Below, piece by piece: positions 8,141-16,450 of a stretch of DNA of 64,000 nt; position 1 is the first letter of the stretch, and the number at the start of each line of letters is the position of its first letter. The translations under genes were made by a program, and so were the position numbers. Under the pieces are notes generated by a model, which saw only the letters and a list, made by a program, of their open reading frames with translations, searched no databases and was not told where the DNA came from. The stretch lies in the NCBI RefSeq assembly GCF_046254955.1, contig NZ_JBJXRG010000003.1, positions 141,812-205,811 of the forward strand. Reading direction: 5' to 3'. The stretch is from Qipengyuania_C sp046254955. Lineage in GTDB: Bacteria; Pseudomonadota; Alphaproteobacteria; Sphingomonadales; Sphingomonadaceae.

Positions 8141-9952
8141 ATGCGCAAGACCTTCACGATACTCGCGGCTTCGCTGGCGCTGGTTGCGCCAGCCGTTGCT
8201 CAGGATGAGCCGGGTGCAGAACCTGATGCTGTCGAATTACCCCCAATCGAGGAGCAAGTTGGCGGCGGCGGACGGCTTTCCGGGGCCAACTGGTCACGTA
8301 GCCCCGTTATCGCGAGCAATGGCATGGCCGCTACCGAGCACGCTTTGGCTACGCAGGTGGCAATTGATATTCTGAAAGCAGGCGGGACTGCGGTTGACGC
8401 TGCCATCGCCGCGAACGCCGCAACTGGGCTGATGCATCCCACGGGCAATGGTATCGGCGGGGACCTGTTCGCCATCATCTACGATCCAAAGACCGAGAAA
8501 CTTTATGGCATCAATGGCTCTGGTCGCTCGCCGAGCGGACAAACGCTTGAACAGCTGACTGAGAAGTTGCCCGGCGACAAGACCTCGATCCCGCCAGTCG
8601 GCCACCTCTCGGTCACGATCCCGGGAACGGTCGACGCGTGGTTTACGATGCACGGGCGCTTCGGCAAGCTTTCGATGGCGGACAATCTCGCGCCGACGAT
8701 CCGCTACGCGCGCGAAGGCCACCCGATCGCGCCGACTATCGGCATGTTCTTCGGCTATGCGCTACCAGCCTATGAGCGCCGGCGGGAAATATACGACTTC
8801 GAGTTCGAGAATGCGCGCAAGGTCTGGTTCGCCAATGGTGAGCCTCCCAAAGCAGGAGAAATGTTCCGCAATCCCGATCTGGGGAATACGCTTGAGATCC
8901 TCGCGCGTAACGGTCGCGACGCGTTCTATGAGGGCGCGCTCGCCCGCATCATGGTCGACTACCTGCAGCGACAAGGCAGCGCATACACACTCGAAGACTT
9001 CGCGGCGCATCGTACCGAGTGGGTCGATCCGGCATGCGTGCATTACCGCGACGGATACGAGTTGTGCGAGCTGCCACCCAACGGACAGGGCTTTGCCGCG
9101 CTGCAAATGGTCAATATCCTGAAGAATGTCGATCCGGCGCAATGGAGCCGGGGCAGCGCGGAATTCGTCCATCTCTTCACCGAAGCGAAGCGGCTGGCGT
9201 ATGCCGATGCCGCGCGCTTCTACGCTGATCCCGATTTCGAGCGCTTTCCAGACGAACTGCTCTCGGACGAGTACGGCGCCGAGCGCTTTGCATTGATCGA
9301 TCCTGAGAAGGCTTCACCCGAGTTCGGACCTGGCAATCCGGAGATGGAGCGCGATGGCGACACGACCTACCTCACAGTTGTCGATGGCGAAGGCATGATG
9401 GTCAGCCTGATCCAGTCCAACTTCCGCGGCATGGGGGGCGGATTGGTGCCGGACGGGCTCGGCTTCATGTTCCAGGATCGCGGCGAGTTCTTCAGTCTCG
9501 ATCCTGATCATCCCAACGCATACGAGCCGAACAAGCGGCCTTATCACACCATCATTCCGGCGTTCGTGAAGAAGGACGGCGAGCCTTACATGACACTCGG
9601 CCTGATGGGCGGCGATATGCAGCCGCAGGGCCATGTGCAGGTCCTGATCAATATTGTAGACTACGGTATGGACTTGCAGGAAGCGGGCGATGCTGCGCGC
9701 ATCTATCACTCCGGCGGTCGCGAGGCGACCGAAGGGCTTACAGGTCCAACGTTGGACCCTCTTGGCATTCTGCGTCTCGAACCCGGCTACTCCGACGCAA
9801 CTGTCGAACGCCTTCGCGCAATGGGTCACAAGGTCGAAATTCACGGCGATGGAAGCTTCGGTGGCTACAATGCCATCGCGCGCGATCCCGAAACCGGCGT
9901 GCTGATCGGGGCGACCGAAATGCGCAAGGATGGGCAGGCTGCAGGGTATTGA
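8141..9952 (+). CDS. ggt: Gamma-glutamyltransferase (GGT), periplasmic
   Basis: A 603-residue precursor of an Ntn-hydrolase that cleaves or transfers the gamma-glutamyl group of glutathione. The start at 8141 follows GGACAGGAGAGCATA and gives a signal peptide cut after VAPAVA (residue 20). The large-subunit region contains HPTGNGIGGDLF. Autocatalytic cleavage should occur before Thr408 in GDTTYLTVVDGEG, releasing the small subunit with Thr408 as nucleophile. The usual TTH motif reads TTY here. GLMGGDMQPQGHVQVL matches the conserved small-subunit glycine loop. It is monocistronic by context. Confidence 0.93.
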   Translation: MRKTFTILAASLALVAPAVAQDEPGAEPDAVELPPIEEQVGGGGRLSGANWSRSPVIASNGMAATEHALATQVAIDILKAGGTAVDAAIAANAATGLMHPTGNGIGGDLFAIIYDPKTEKLYGINGSGRSPSGQTLEQLTEKLPGDKTSIPPVGHLSVTIPGTVDAWFTMHGRFGKLSMADNLAPTIRYAREGHPIAPTIGMFFGYALPAYERRREIYDFEFENARKVWFANGEPPKAGEMFRNPDLGNTLEILARNGRDAFYEGALARIMVDYLQRQGSAYTLEDFAAHRTEWVDPACVHYRDGYELCELPPNGQGFAALQMVNILKNVDPAQWSRGSAEFVHLFTEAKRLAYADAARFYADPDFERFPDELLSDEYGAERFALIDPEKASPEFGPGNPEMERDGDTTYLTVVDGEGMMVSLIQSNFRGMGGGLVPDGLGFMFQDRGEFFSLDPDHPNAYEPNKRPYHTIIPAFVKKDGEPYMTLGLMGGDMQPQGHVQVLINIVDYGMDLQEAGDAARIYHSGGREATEGLTGPTLDPLGILRLEPGYSDATVERLRAMGHKVEIHGDGSFGGYNAIARDPETGVLIGATEMRKDGQAAGY

Positions 9953-9956
9953 GCAG

Positions 9957-10703
9957 CTAAATCATAGTCTTGCCAAACACCAGCGCGCCATATGCCAAGA
10001 CGCCAAGCGCGAACGGCAGAAAGCGGCTTTTGCGATCCTCGGGCAGTTCCTCTTTCATCACGTTGAGGACCACGCCGCCGGCAACGAATGCGAATAGGCA
10101 GCCGATCGCAATCTTGGGCAATTCGACCAGCAGGCCGACCGCCCAGCCGGCTAAAACCGCGACCGCAATGATCCAGCGGCCCAACCGGTCGTAAGCGTCA
10201 CGGTGATCGGAGCGCATGCCAAAATCGGCGGTGGCGAAGTGGAGTGCCATCGCCACGAAATACAGCGAAAGACCGGGAAGCGTGGGGTCTTCGCGGTGGA
10301 CCAGGAGATAGCCGATGATGAGGTTGAGCGTAGCGAAGCTCGCAACATGAGCCAGCAATACTCGGTCGCTCATTCGGCTACTACTCGCTCGGCGATCTTC
10401 CTGCGATCCTTTGACCGCACGCTCGAGACCATAAAACAGTGAGAGGCCAGCCAGCGCCAATCCATAAACCCATACCTCGGCCCGCTCGGCCCGGGCATCG
10501 AGGCTATCGGCAAAAGTTTCGCCATGCGCGCCCAGTTCGGGCAGCACATTAAGAAACACATAAGCGACTGCCACGCCGCCCGCAAAGGACAACCAGCCAT
10601 TACGCGGTGTGCGCTCGAAATGGGCAATCTTGCCGATAAACAAGTGGATCGCTGCAAAAGCGGCGGCCATCAGTCCGGTTAGCAGGATGTAGCTCATGCT
10701 CAT
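9957..10703 (-). CDS. Polytopic membrane protein resembling ZIP metal permeases
   Basis: A 248-residue protein with about seven or eight hydrophobic helices. FAGGVAVAYVFLNVLPELG near residue 40 and FVAGGVVLNVMKEELPED near the C-terminus resemble the glycine-rich and acidic helix pattern of ZIP transporters, but the histidine metal ligands of canonical ZIP helices IV and V are not obvious, so transport is uncertain. Starts at 10703 (MSMSY) or 10697 (MSYIL); GGAC lies upstream of the first. It is convergent with ggt at 4 nt. Confidence 0.72.
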   Translation of the reverse strand: MSMSYILLTGLMAAAFAAIHLFIGKIAHFERTPRNGWLSFAGGVAVAYVFLNVLPELGAHGETFADSLDARAERAEVWVYGLALAGLSLFYGLERAVKGSQEDRRASSSRMSDRVLLAHVASFATLNLIIGYLLVHREDPTLPGLSLYFVAMALHFATADFGMRSDHRDAYDRLGRWIIAVAVLAGWAVGLLVELPKIAIGCLFAFVAGGVVLNVMKEELPEDRKSRFLPFALGVLAYGALVFGKTMI

Positions 10704-10778
10704 CGCGTCCGTGTTGCGCCTCGCCGCGCTGCGATGCAAGGTGCAGCAAGAGCAGTAGGAGCAGCAGGAGGTTAAGAG

Positions 10779-11153
10779 ATGGCGAAGGTTACCGGACTGG
10801 GCGGCGTATTCTACGTCGCCAAAGACCCCGAAGCGACACGGGCATGGTATCGTGATGTGCTGGGTGTCGATGGCGAGTACGGCCCGCAACTCGCTTGGGA
10901 GGAAGATAAGAAGCCCAATCCCTATTCGCTTATCAGCCACTTCAAGGACGAAGAATATCTCAAGCCCGGCAAAGGCGGCTTTATGATCAACCTGCGGGTT
11001 GATGACCTCGATGGCATGGTCGAGCAGCTCGAGGCCAAGGGCGTCGAGGTGCTAGACACAGCAGATGAGGGCTACGGCAAATTCGCGTGGCTGCTCGATC
11101 CGGACGGCGTCAAGATCGAGCTATGGGAACAGGTGGCGGAGGAACTGCCCTAA
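10779..11153 (+). CDS. VOC superfamily (glyoxalase/bleomycin-resistance-like) protein
   Basis: A 124-residue protein with a two-module VOC fold. The first module carries FYVAKDPEATRAWYRDVLG and the second FMINLRVDDLDGMVEQLEA, ending in WLLDPDGVKIELWEQ with the typical metal-ligand Glu. VOC proteins include glyoxalase I, epimerases and dioxygenases; the substrate cannot be told from sequence. GGAGCAGCAGGAGG precedes the start. The stop overlaps the stop of the convergent hydrolase gene. Confidence 0.87.
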   Translation: MAKVTGLGGVFYVAKDPEATRAWYRDVLGVDGEYGPQLAWEEDKKPNPYSLISHFKDEEYLKPGKGGFMINLRVDDLDGMVEQLEAKGVEVLDTADEGYGKFAWLLDPDGVKIELWEQVAEELP

Positions 11154-12145
11154 CCAGAGCTGTTCTCGAGTACGAATTCGGCGATCGCTTGCACAACACC
11201 GTCGGCGAGCGGCAAGTCTGGATTGGCGTAGGTAGCAAGGTTTGCTGCTCGATCTTCTGCGGGAACCTGCTTGAGCACATGATTGACGTTTTCAAGAACC
11301 ACAAGCTTTGCAGCGGGATTGGCGGCTGCGAGCGCCTGGCCTTCGGCGAGGCCTGTCTGCAAATCCTCTCCCGGTTGTAAGATCAAAGCAGGCCCCTTGT
11401 AGTCGGCCAGCATTCGGCCAGGATCCTGCGCCAACAAGCTGCGCATGAATCCCTGAACCTGCGGTGCGAATAGCGGCAGCAGCGCGGGATGCAGGTCTTG
11501 GACCGAGACATCCTCGCCTCTTTCAAGCGCAGATATCGCGGCTTCTGCCTGCTTCAGAATGGGTGCATTGGCCGGATTGGCTTCGAGCTGTTCGCGCAGT
11601 GCCATTCCCAATGGTCTTCCGGGAGACGCCGCCATGACAAGACCGCATATGCCCGAAGGATCAGCTGCAACTGTGGCCAGTGCGATCAACCCGCCTTCGC
11701 TATGGCCCAGCAGCCAGACGCAATCTTGCCCACTCGCCTCGCGCAACTTGCTGATCCAAGCGCGCGTATCAGCAACGTATTCTCCAACCGTCACATCATT
11801 GGCATCGGCCACCGCACCTACGCTGGCGAACATGCCGCGCTTGTCGATCCGCAGGCTGCTGATCCCCTTCTTGGCCAGCGCTTCGGCCAGCAGTCGGTAG
11901 GTGGACGCTCGTACGCCAAGAGTGTTGTTGCCATCTCTGTTGGTGGGTCCGGAGCCGGGAATGATGAGTACTGCGGAGGTATTCTCTGCACCCAAATGCG
12001 CGAGGAGCGTGCCATGAAGCGGACCAACGATACCCTCGTGCTGCACCGTCACTTGCTGCGCTTCGTGTGCAATGACTTGAGGGCTCCAAGTGGCAATGGC
12101 AGCAACTATAGCGACCATTGAATTTCGTATTCTATTCCCCGTCAC
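11150..12145 (-). CDS. Alpha/beta hydrolase, secreted
   Basis: If it starts at the GTG at 12145, the product is 331 residues. That GTG overlaps the TGA of the SdpI-like gene (GTGA) and has AAGGA upstream; an internal ATG at 12118 is the alternative. A signal-peptide-like segment precedes HEAQQVTVQHEG. LIIPGSGPTNRDGN holds the oxyanion loop, GHSEGG the nucleophile Ser, and NHVLKQV a likely catalytic His. The family contains short-chain esterases and peptidases. Coupling to the sdpR/sdpI-like pair is the only clue to its role. Confidence 0.85.
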   Translation of the reverse strand: MTGNRIRNSMVAIVAAIATWSPQVIAHEAQQVTVQHEGIVGPLHGTLLAHLGAENTSAVLIIPGSGPTNRDGNNTLGVRASTYRLLAEALAKKGISSLRIDKRGMFASVGAVADANDVTVGEYVADTRAWISKLREASGQDCVWLLGHSEGGLIALATVAADPSGICGLVMAASPGRPLGMALREQLEANPANAPILKQAEAAISALERGEDVSVQDLHPALLPLFAPQVQGFMRSLLAQDPGRMLADYKGPALILQPGEDLQTGLAEGQALAAANPAAKLVVLENVNHVLKQVPAEDRAANLATYANPDLPLADGVVQAIAEFVLENSSG

Positions 12146-12804
12146 GCTGACAGATCCTTCGACCGACGCCACAGCCACCAGCTGTAAACGAAGGGTATCA
12201 CCGCGGCGGCGGCGACTGCCAAGATGAGCACAATTGCTGTCGTTTCGGCCTCAATCGGCAGGACCCCGGCAAGGACGATCGCCAATCCTGCCATAATGAA
12301 AAGACGTCCACCAAGGCGGTGGGTCGCAATCCAGTTGTCGGTATCGATGATGGCCCAAGGCGTGCGGATACCGACAAAAAATCCCGGCCTACTTTTGGGA
12401 AGGGCATTGCCAATTAGCACCAGCAACAGGCCTGTCGCGATAAACACGGTCTTGATCGGCAATGAAATCCCGTAGGCCGGCAGGCCAATGGTCAAGGAGA
12501 TGATACCGCAGAGCAGTAGGACACCGATCCAACTTGCGCGCAGGACCGGGGCAGAGCCTTCGAGCTTCTCCTGCAGCGGCTCGATCCGCGGAATGATCGC
12601 GAAAAGAGCAGTCACGAACAGTACGAGACCGACCGGCATCAGCAGCGCCATGAGCGCGGGTGCATAATCGTCCGGCTCGCCGGCTGCGTTCCAGTGGATC
12701 GGCAATTCGGCGCCCGCGGGCAGGCGAGAAGCCGTGACAAAAGCGAAAATCGCCAGCGACGCGGCCAGCATCAGCGATGCGATAGCAAGCGGACGAATAT
12801 TCAT
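12142..12804 (-). CDS. SdpI/DUF1648-like membrane protein
   Basis: A 220-residue inner-membrane protein with about six helices. The N-terminus has the DUF1648 signature LPIHWNAAGEPDDYAP after helix 1. The C-terminal half has the SdpI motif with PKSRPGFFVGIRTPWA followed by TDNWIATHRLGGRLF. In Bacillus subtilis SdpI protects against the Sdp toxin and sequesters the regulator SdpR. It overlaps the upstream ArsR-family gene by 4 nt and the downstream hydrolase by 4 nt, forming one coupled operon. Confidence 0.86.
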   Translation of the reverse strand: MNIRPLAIASLMLAASLAIFAFVTASRLPAGAELPIHWNAAGEPDDYAPALMALLMPVGLVLFVTALFAIIPRIEPLQEKLEGSAPVLRASWIGVLLLCGIISLTIGLPAYGISLPIKTVFIATGLLLVLIGNALPKSRPGFFVGIRTPWAIIDTDNWIATHRLGGRLFIMAGLAIVLAGVLPIEAETTAIVLILAVAAAAVIPFVYSWWLWRRSKDLSA

Positions 12805-13100
12805 GCGGACTCCCCGATATTCCGGTGCGACGCTCCTTCAGGATCGATTCCCATACGATCGACGAAACCAAGCAAGGCTTCCTCGAGAAGCGACAAGTTG
12901 AGAGTATAGATGATCGATCCGCCGCGCTGTTCTCCGCAAATGAGCCCAGCCGATTTCAGCTTGGTGAAATGGCCCGACATGGTCGGCTTGGAGACGGGAA
13001 ACTGCTCTGCGAGCTCTCCCGCGCTCTTCCCCCCGCTTTTCAGCAAGGTCAGCACTTCACGGCGGATCGGGTGCGAAAGAGCGTCAAAAACATCGTTCAT
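12801..13100 (-). CDS. ArsR/SdpR-family transcriptional repressor
   Basis: A 99-residue winged-helix regulator: MNDVFDALSHPIRREVLTLL, then an HTH at about residues 28-50 (AGELAEQFPVSKPTMSGHF) and a wing with RGGSIIYTLN. There are no Cys metal ligands in the usual ArsR positions, so it is closer to the SdpR/YgaV-like group than to metal sensors. It heads the regulator/SdpI-like/hydrolase operon and probably represses itself. A 124-nt spacer separates it from the divergent extensin-like gene. Confidence 0.88.
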   Translation of the reverse strand: MNDVFDALSHPIRREVLTLLKSGGKSAGELAEQFPVSKPTMSGHFTKLKSAGLICGEQRGGSIIYTLNLSLLEEALLGFVDRMGIDPEGASHRNIGESA

Positions 13101-13224
13101 TGGTATTTAGCTAATACGCGAAATAACGAAGAAGCGCAAGTTTTTTGCCGGCTCTTTGGATAATCACACTCGTCGCAACCGGAATTAGGGGTTCATTAAC
13201 CATGTTTGCGCGACAATCCCTGCC

Positions 13225-13926
13225 ATGTTCAGCCGGTTTGCAATGTTTGGGCTTCTCTTCGTACTGACGGCGTGCGGCGCTGTGCCGCAGTCTGGCATTG
13301 CCCCGCGGCCTGCACAAAGCCAAACAACCCTGCCATCTCACTCAGCCGGCGCTATCGGTACGCGGTCAACAAGCGCGCGCCTTTGTATTTCCGACCTTGG
13401 GCAGGCGGGGGCACGCTTTTCCGCCCTGCCCGACCGGCATCTGGCACCCGGCTGCCACCAGCTTGGCACAGTGCAGCTTGACCGGCTTTCGGGAGATGAC
13501 GGAAGCATAGCGATCACGAATATCGGTCCGCTGGCTTGCCCCATCGCGCAGACGTTCGCGGGCTGGACACGGTTCGGTGTCGACCGTGCGGCGCGGCAGC
13601 ACCTCGGCAGCGGCCTGGCGAGGATCGAGACCATGGGGAGCTATTCTTGCCGCAATGTGGCGGGAACCACGCGACTTTCAGCCCACTCGCGCTCCGAAGC
13701 CATCGATGTGGCCGCCTTTGTGCTGGAAGACGGTCGCAGGATCAGCGTGAAGCACGACTGGGACGATGGCACCAATGCCGAGCGCCGTTTCCTGCGGATC
13801 GTACATCAGAGCGCCTGCAAGCGGTTCGGGACGGTACTCGGGCCTGACTACAACACCGCTCACCACGATCATTTCCATTTCGAACGAAGCCTGCAGGAGG
13901 GACAGGGACCGGCCTACTGCAAGTGA
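13225..13926 (+). CDS. Extensin-like C-terminal domain lipoprotein
   Basis: A 233-residue product with a lipoprotein signal ending LTAC (Cys17). The rest matches bacterial extensin-like proteins: CHQLGTVQLDRL, LACPIAQTFAGW, SYSCRNV, LSAHSRSEAIDVAAFVLEDG, and a C-terminal NTAHHDHFHFE. The His/Asp pattern (SAHSRSEAID and HHDHFH) resembles that of M15-type peptidases, so cell-wall peptide hydrolysis is plausible but unproven. Paired Cys suggest disulfides. It is divergent from the ArsR-type gene. Confidence 0.85.
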   Translation: MFSRFAMFGLLFVLTACGAVPQSGIAPRPAQSQTTLPSHSAGAIGTRSTSARLCISDLGQAGARFSALPDRHLAPGCHQLGTVQLDRLSGDDGSIAITNIGPLACPIAQTFAGWTRFGVDRAARQHLGSGLARIETMGSYSCRNVAGTTRLSAHSRSEAIDVAAFVLEDGRRISVKHDWDDGTNAERRFLRIVHQSACKRFGTVLGPDYNTAHHDHFHFERSLQEGQGPAYCK

Positions 13927-13971
13927 CGCTCCGTTTGCCGGAGAGCCGCGAACCCGAAAGGCTCATCGCCT

Positions 13972-14631
13972 TCAAGATGCTTTGTCCAGCCCCTGCCCCA
14001 AACCAAACTCCATTCCTTGCGCAAGACCTGCTTCGATCCGGAGCCGCACGGCATCGGCGGCATGGCTCGCGCCAAGTTTCGACATCATGTTGGCGCGGTG
14101 AATTTCGACCGTACGCGGGCTGATTTCGAGCTCGCGAGCAATCACCTTGTTGCTGCTTCCACGGCTGAGCCAATCGAGCACCTCGCGCTCCCGGTTCGAA
14201 AGCGAAGTGATCCGGTTGCGCGCTTCGATTATGCGGCGCCGTGCCTTGCCGTAGGCTTCAGCCTCCTCCGCAATACTGGCGAGCACTCGGCTCAGATAGG
14301 CTGAATCGATGGGCAGCGAGAGATATTCAAGGGCTCCCGCCTTGATGGCTGCAACCACCCGCGCGGTGCTTGGTTGGGTATCCATCGCCAGCACCGGAAG
14401 CCAGATGTCCGAATGCGCCAGCTGCTCTATCACGGCTTCGAGCGCCGGAGAAAGCGGATCATCGCGCAACAGCACGATCCCGTTGCGCGGGGGATGGTGC
14501 GTAAATTCGGCCAGATTGCCGTAAACCTCCGCGTGATGACCGAGATTGAACCCGATCCGTGCGAGTTCCGCCCTGACCCGGCTCGAGCTATCAACGATAT
14601 GCAATGTGCGCCTGTTCTCCATGGACACCAT
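13972..14631 (-). CDS. FixJ/LuxR-type regulator with a degenerate receiver domain
   Basis: A 219-residue protein (start at 14631; 14622 is an alternative). Residues about 8-118 have a receiver fold and about 140-205 a LuxR/GerE HTH (LSNREREVLDWLSRGSSN and SPRTVEIHRANMMSKLGA). The phosphorylation site appears lost. The beta-1 acidic pair reads VDSSS; the phosphoacceptor Asp position reads Leu54 in GIVLLRDDP; the switch Thr reads Met in LAMDTQ; and the conserved Lys reads Leu in LSLPID. It is probably phosphorylation-independent. It lies downstream of the Anbu operon on the same strand, 171 nt away. Confidence 0.88.
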   Translation of the reverse strand: MVSMENRRTLHIVDSSSRVRAELARIGFNLGHHAEVYGNLAEFTHHPPRNGIVLLRDDPLSPALEAVIEQLAHSDIWLPVLAMDTQPSTARVVAAIKAGALEYLSLPIDSAYLSRVLASIAEEAEAYGKARRRIIEARNRITSLSNREREVLDWLSRGSSNKVIARELEISPRTVEIHRANMMSKLGASHAADAVRLRIEAGLAQGMEFGLGQGLDKAS

Positions 14632-14802
14632 TGTGCAGGGCGAGCAGCCGCAATCACGCCGGATTGAAACGGATTTGGATGGATAGCGGACCCGCCGGGG
14701 CCAATGGATCGCGGCGCTAAGCTACTGGATTCGGACCAAATTGGAGCGAATTTAGGCCAGAACCCTTATCCGGAGGAGCGCTTAGGCCCCCGCCCCTAGG
14801 TA

Positions 14803-15549
14803 CTATTCCGGAGGTTCGAAACTGTAATCAGGCAACGCATGGAAGGCATTTCGCAGCGCATCGCCCCAGCTTGATGATATCGCCGTGAAATAGGGATCGT
14901 CCGCCATGATGCGGCGTTCATGGACCGGTTCGAAAGAGTCGCGGCCGAGAACCAGCAAGTCGAGCGGCAGGCCTACAGAGAGGTTGGCTTTGAGCGTTGA
15001 ATCGAAGCTCACCATCAGCAGCTTCACGGCATCTTCAAAGCTCATTTCGCGATCATAGCCGCGGATCAGGATCGGGCGGCCGTATTTGGTCTCACCGATC
15101 TGGAAGAAGGGCGTGTCGAAGCTCGCCTCGATAAAATTGCCTTCCGGGTAGATCAGGAACAGACGCGGCTCCATTCCGGCAATCTGCCCGGCGAGGATAA
15201 TGGAGGCAGTGAAGCGTCCCTTACCCTTCTCCCCGTTTGAGCTCTGGGTCGCTTGCACTGTCGAGCGCAACAGCTTGCCGATCTCGGTTGCGACCTGGAA
15301 CATGGTACCCGCCTTGAGGAGAACGTTGTCCCGATCTTCGGGCGCTTTGGTTCGTTCCTCGAGCTGGCCGATAACCGCCTGCGTGGTCGCCAGATTGCCC
15401 GCCGTCATGACCGAGATCATACGGTCTCCCGGCACTTGCCAATAAAACATCTTCCGGAAGACGGAGATATTGTCGACGCCTGAATTGGTGCGGGTATCAC
15501 TCATCAACACCAGCCCCTTGTCGAGCACCATTCCCACACAATACGTCAT
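14803..15549 (-). CDS. Proteasome-type peptidase Anbu
   Basis: A 248-residue Ntn-hydrolase of the HslV/20S-beta family. It opens MTYCVGMVLDKGLVLMSDTR with no propeptide, so Met removal would expose Thr2 as nucleophile, as in Anbu (ancestral beta subunit). The conserved NSGVDNISVFRKMF region and the late ISSSWGDALRNAFHALP match that family rather than HslV. The start is supported by AGAGGA 7 nt upstream. It ends an operon-like series of ATP-grasp, alpha-E and transglutaminase genes, the known Anbu neighbourhood. Anbu forms helical or ring assemblies, but its natural substrate is not established. Confidence 0.93.
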   Translation of the reverse strand: MTYCVGMVLDKGLVLMSDTRTNSGVDNISVFRKMFYWQVPGDRMISVMTAGNLATTQAVIGQLEERTKAPEDRDNVLLKAGTMFQVATEIGKLLRSTVQATQSSNGEKGKGRFTASIILAGQIAGMEPRLFLIYPEGNFIEASFDTPFFQIGETKYGRPILIRGYDREMSFEDAVKLLMVSFDSTLKANLSVGLPLDLLVLGRDSFEPVHERRIMADDPYFTAISSSWGDALRNAFHALPDYSFEPPE

Positions 15550-15634
15550 ACTATTCCTCTGTTCCGCGCTTCGCGCTCAGGCGCGCGCCTTTAGCCAAGC
15601 GCTCATGCCCTGCCAACATTGTTGGCCGGCAGAA

Positions 15635-16447
15635 TCACTGTTGTTGCTGCTGTTCCACTGCGACGTTGACCTGCAGAACTTCGGCACTCGCCCCAAAGCT
15701 GATGCCAGTGATCGGCGCGGCGTCGCGGTAATCGCATCCGGTTGCAACGCGGACATAACGCGCATCAGGGCTGATTCCGTTAGAGATATCAAAGCCGACC
15801 CAGCCCAGCCCTTCGATAAAGGCCTCGGCCCAGGCGTGCGTCGCCTCTTGGTCGATGCGGTCATTCATCATCAAGTAGCCACTGACATAGCGGGCCGGGA
15901 TATTAAGCAGGCGTGCGCCGCCGATAAAGATGTGCGCATGGTCCTGGCATACCCCGCTGGCAGCCTCGGCAGCCTGCTCGGCAGTGGTGGTCACGTTGGT
16001 TGTACCGATGCGGTAGTCAACCTTGCCGAGCACAGCGCTCGACATTGCGTGCAGTTGCTCGAGCTTGTCCTGTGTTTCCTGCTCGACTTCCTTGACCATC
16101 GCTCGAATAGTCGGCCCGGGTTTTGTCAACGGCGTCTGGCTCAGGAAGCTCCAAAGGGGCATGTGGCCAGAATGTTGGCCGATCACCCCGGCATTGTCTT
16201 CAGTGTCCACGACCCCGCTACATGTGACCACCACCTCGGTGGTGTCGGGTTCGAGCGAGAGCAGCGTGACGGTATTGAAGTGATGATCGTCATACTCCAG
16301 CTCGGCTGTCGCGTTCTGATATTCCATGTTCCACTCCAGGATTTCCTGACCCTGTGTGTGCTTCGGGGTAAGCCGCAATCGTTGCAACGCGTGCACGACC
16401 GGCTGCGAGTAGGAATAGCGAGTGGTATGGCGGATCGAGAGGCGCAT
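15635..16447 (-). CDS. Bacterial transglutaminase-like cysteine protein (Anbu cluster)
   Basis: A 270-residue protein with an N-terminal bacterial transglutaminase domain (MRLSIRHTTRYSYSQPV) and a C-terminal papain-like core. The catalytic triad is visible: Cys167 in SGVCQDHAHI, His204 in ATHAWAEAF, Asp220 in GWVGFDISNG. Such proteins may act as peptidases or amide-bond exchangers. The C-terminus ends in five glutamines. The alpha-E gene ends 3 nt upstream, so the pair is one transcription unit. Confidence 0.92.
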   Translation of the reverse strand: MRLSIRHTTRYSYSQPVVHALQRLRLTPKHTQGQEILEWNMEYQNATAELEYDDHHFNTVTLLSLEPDTTEVVVTCSGVVDTEDNAGVIGQHSGHMPLWSFLSQTPLTKPGPTIRAMVKEVEQETQDKLEQLHAMSSAVLGKVDYRIGTTNVTTTAEQAAEAASGVCQDHAHIFIGGARLLNIPARYVSGYLMMNDRIDQEATHAWAEAFIEGLGWVGFDISNGISPDARYVRVATGCDYRDAAPITGISFGASAEVLQVNVAVEQQQQQ

Positions 16448-16450
16448 GGA

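Noticed and set aside
10704..10778. AGCAG-type short repeats as a regulatory array
   Set aside because: The spacer is only 75 nt and the purine-rich copies are imperfect; they mainly supply the ribosome site of the VOC gene.
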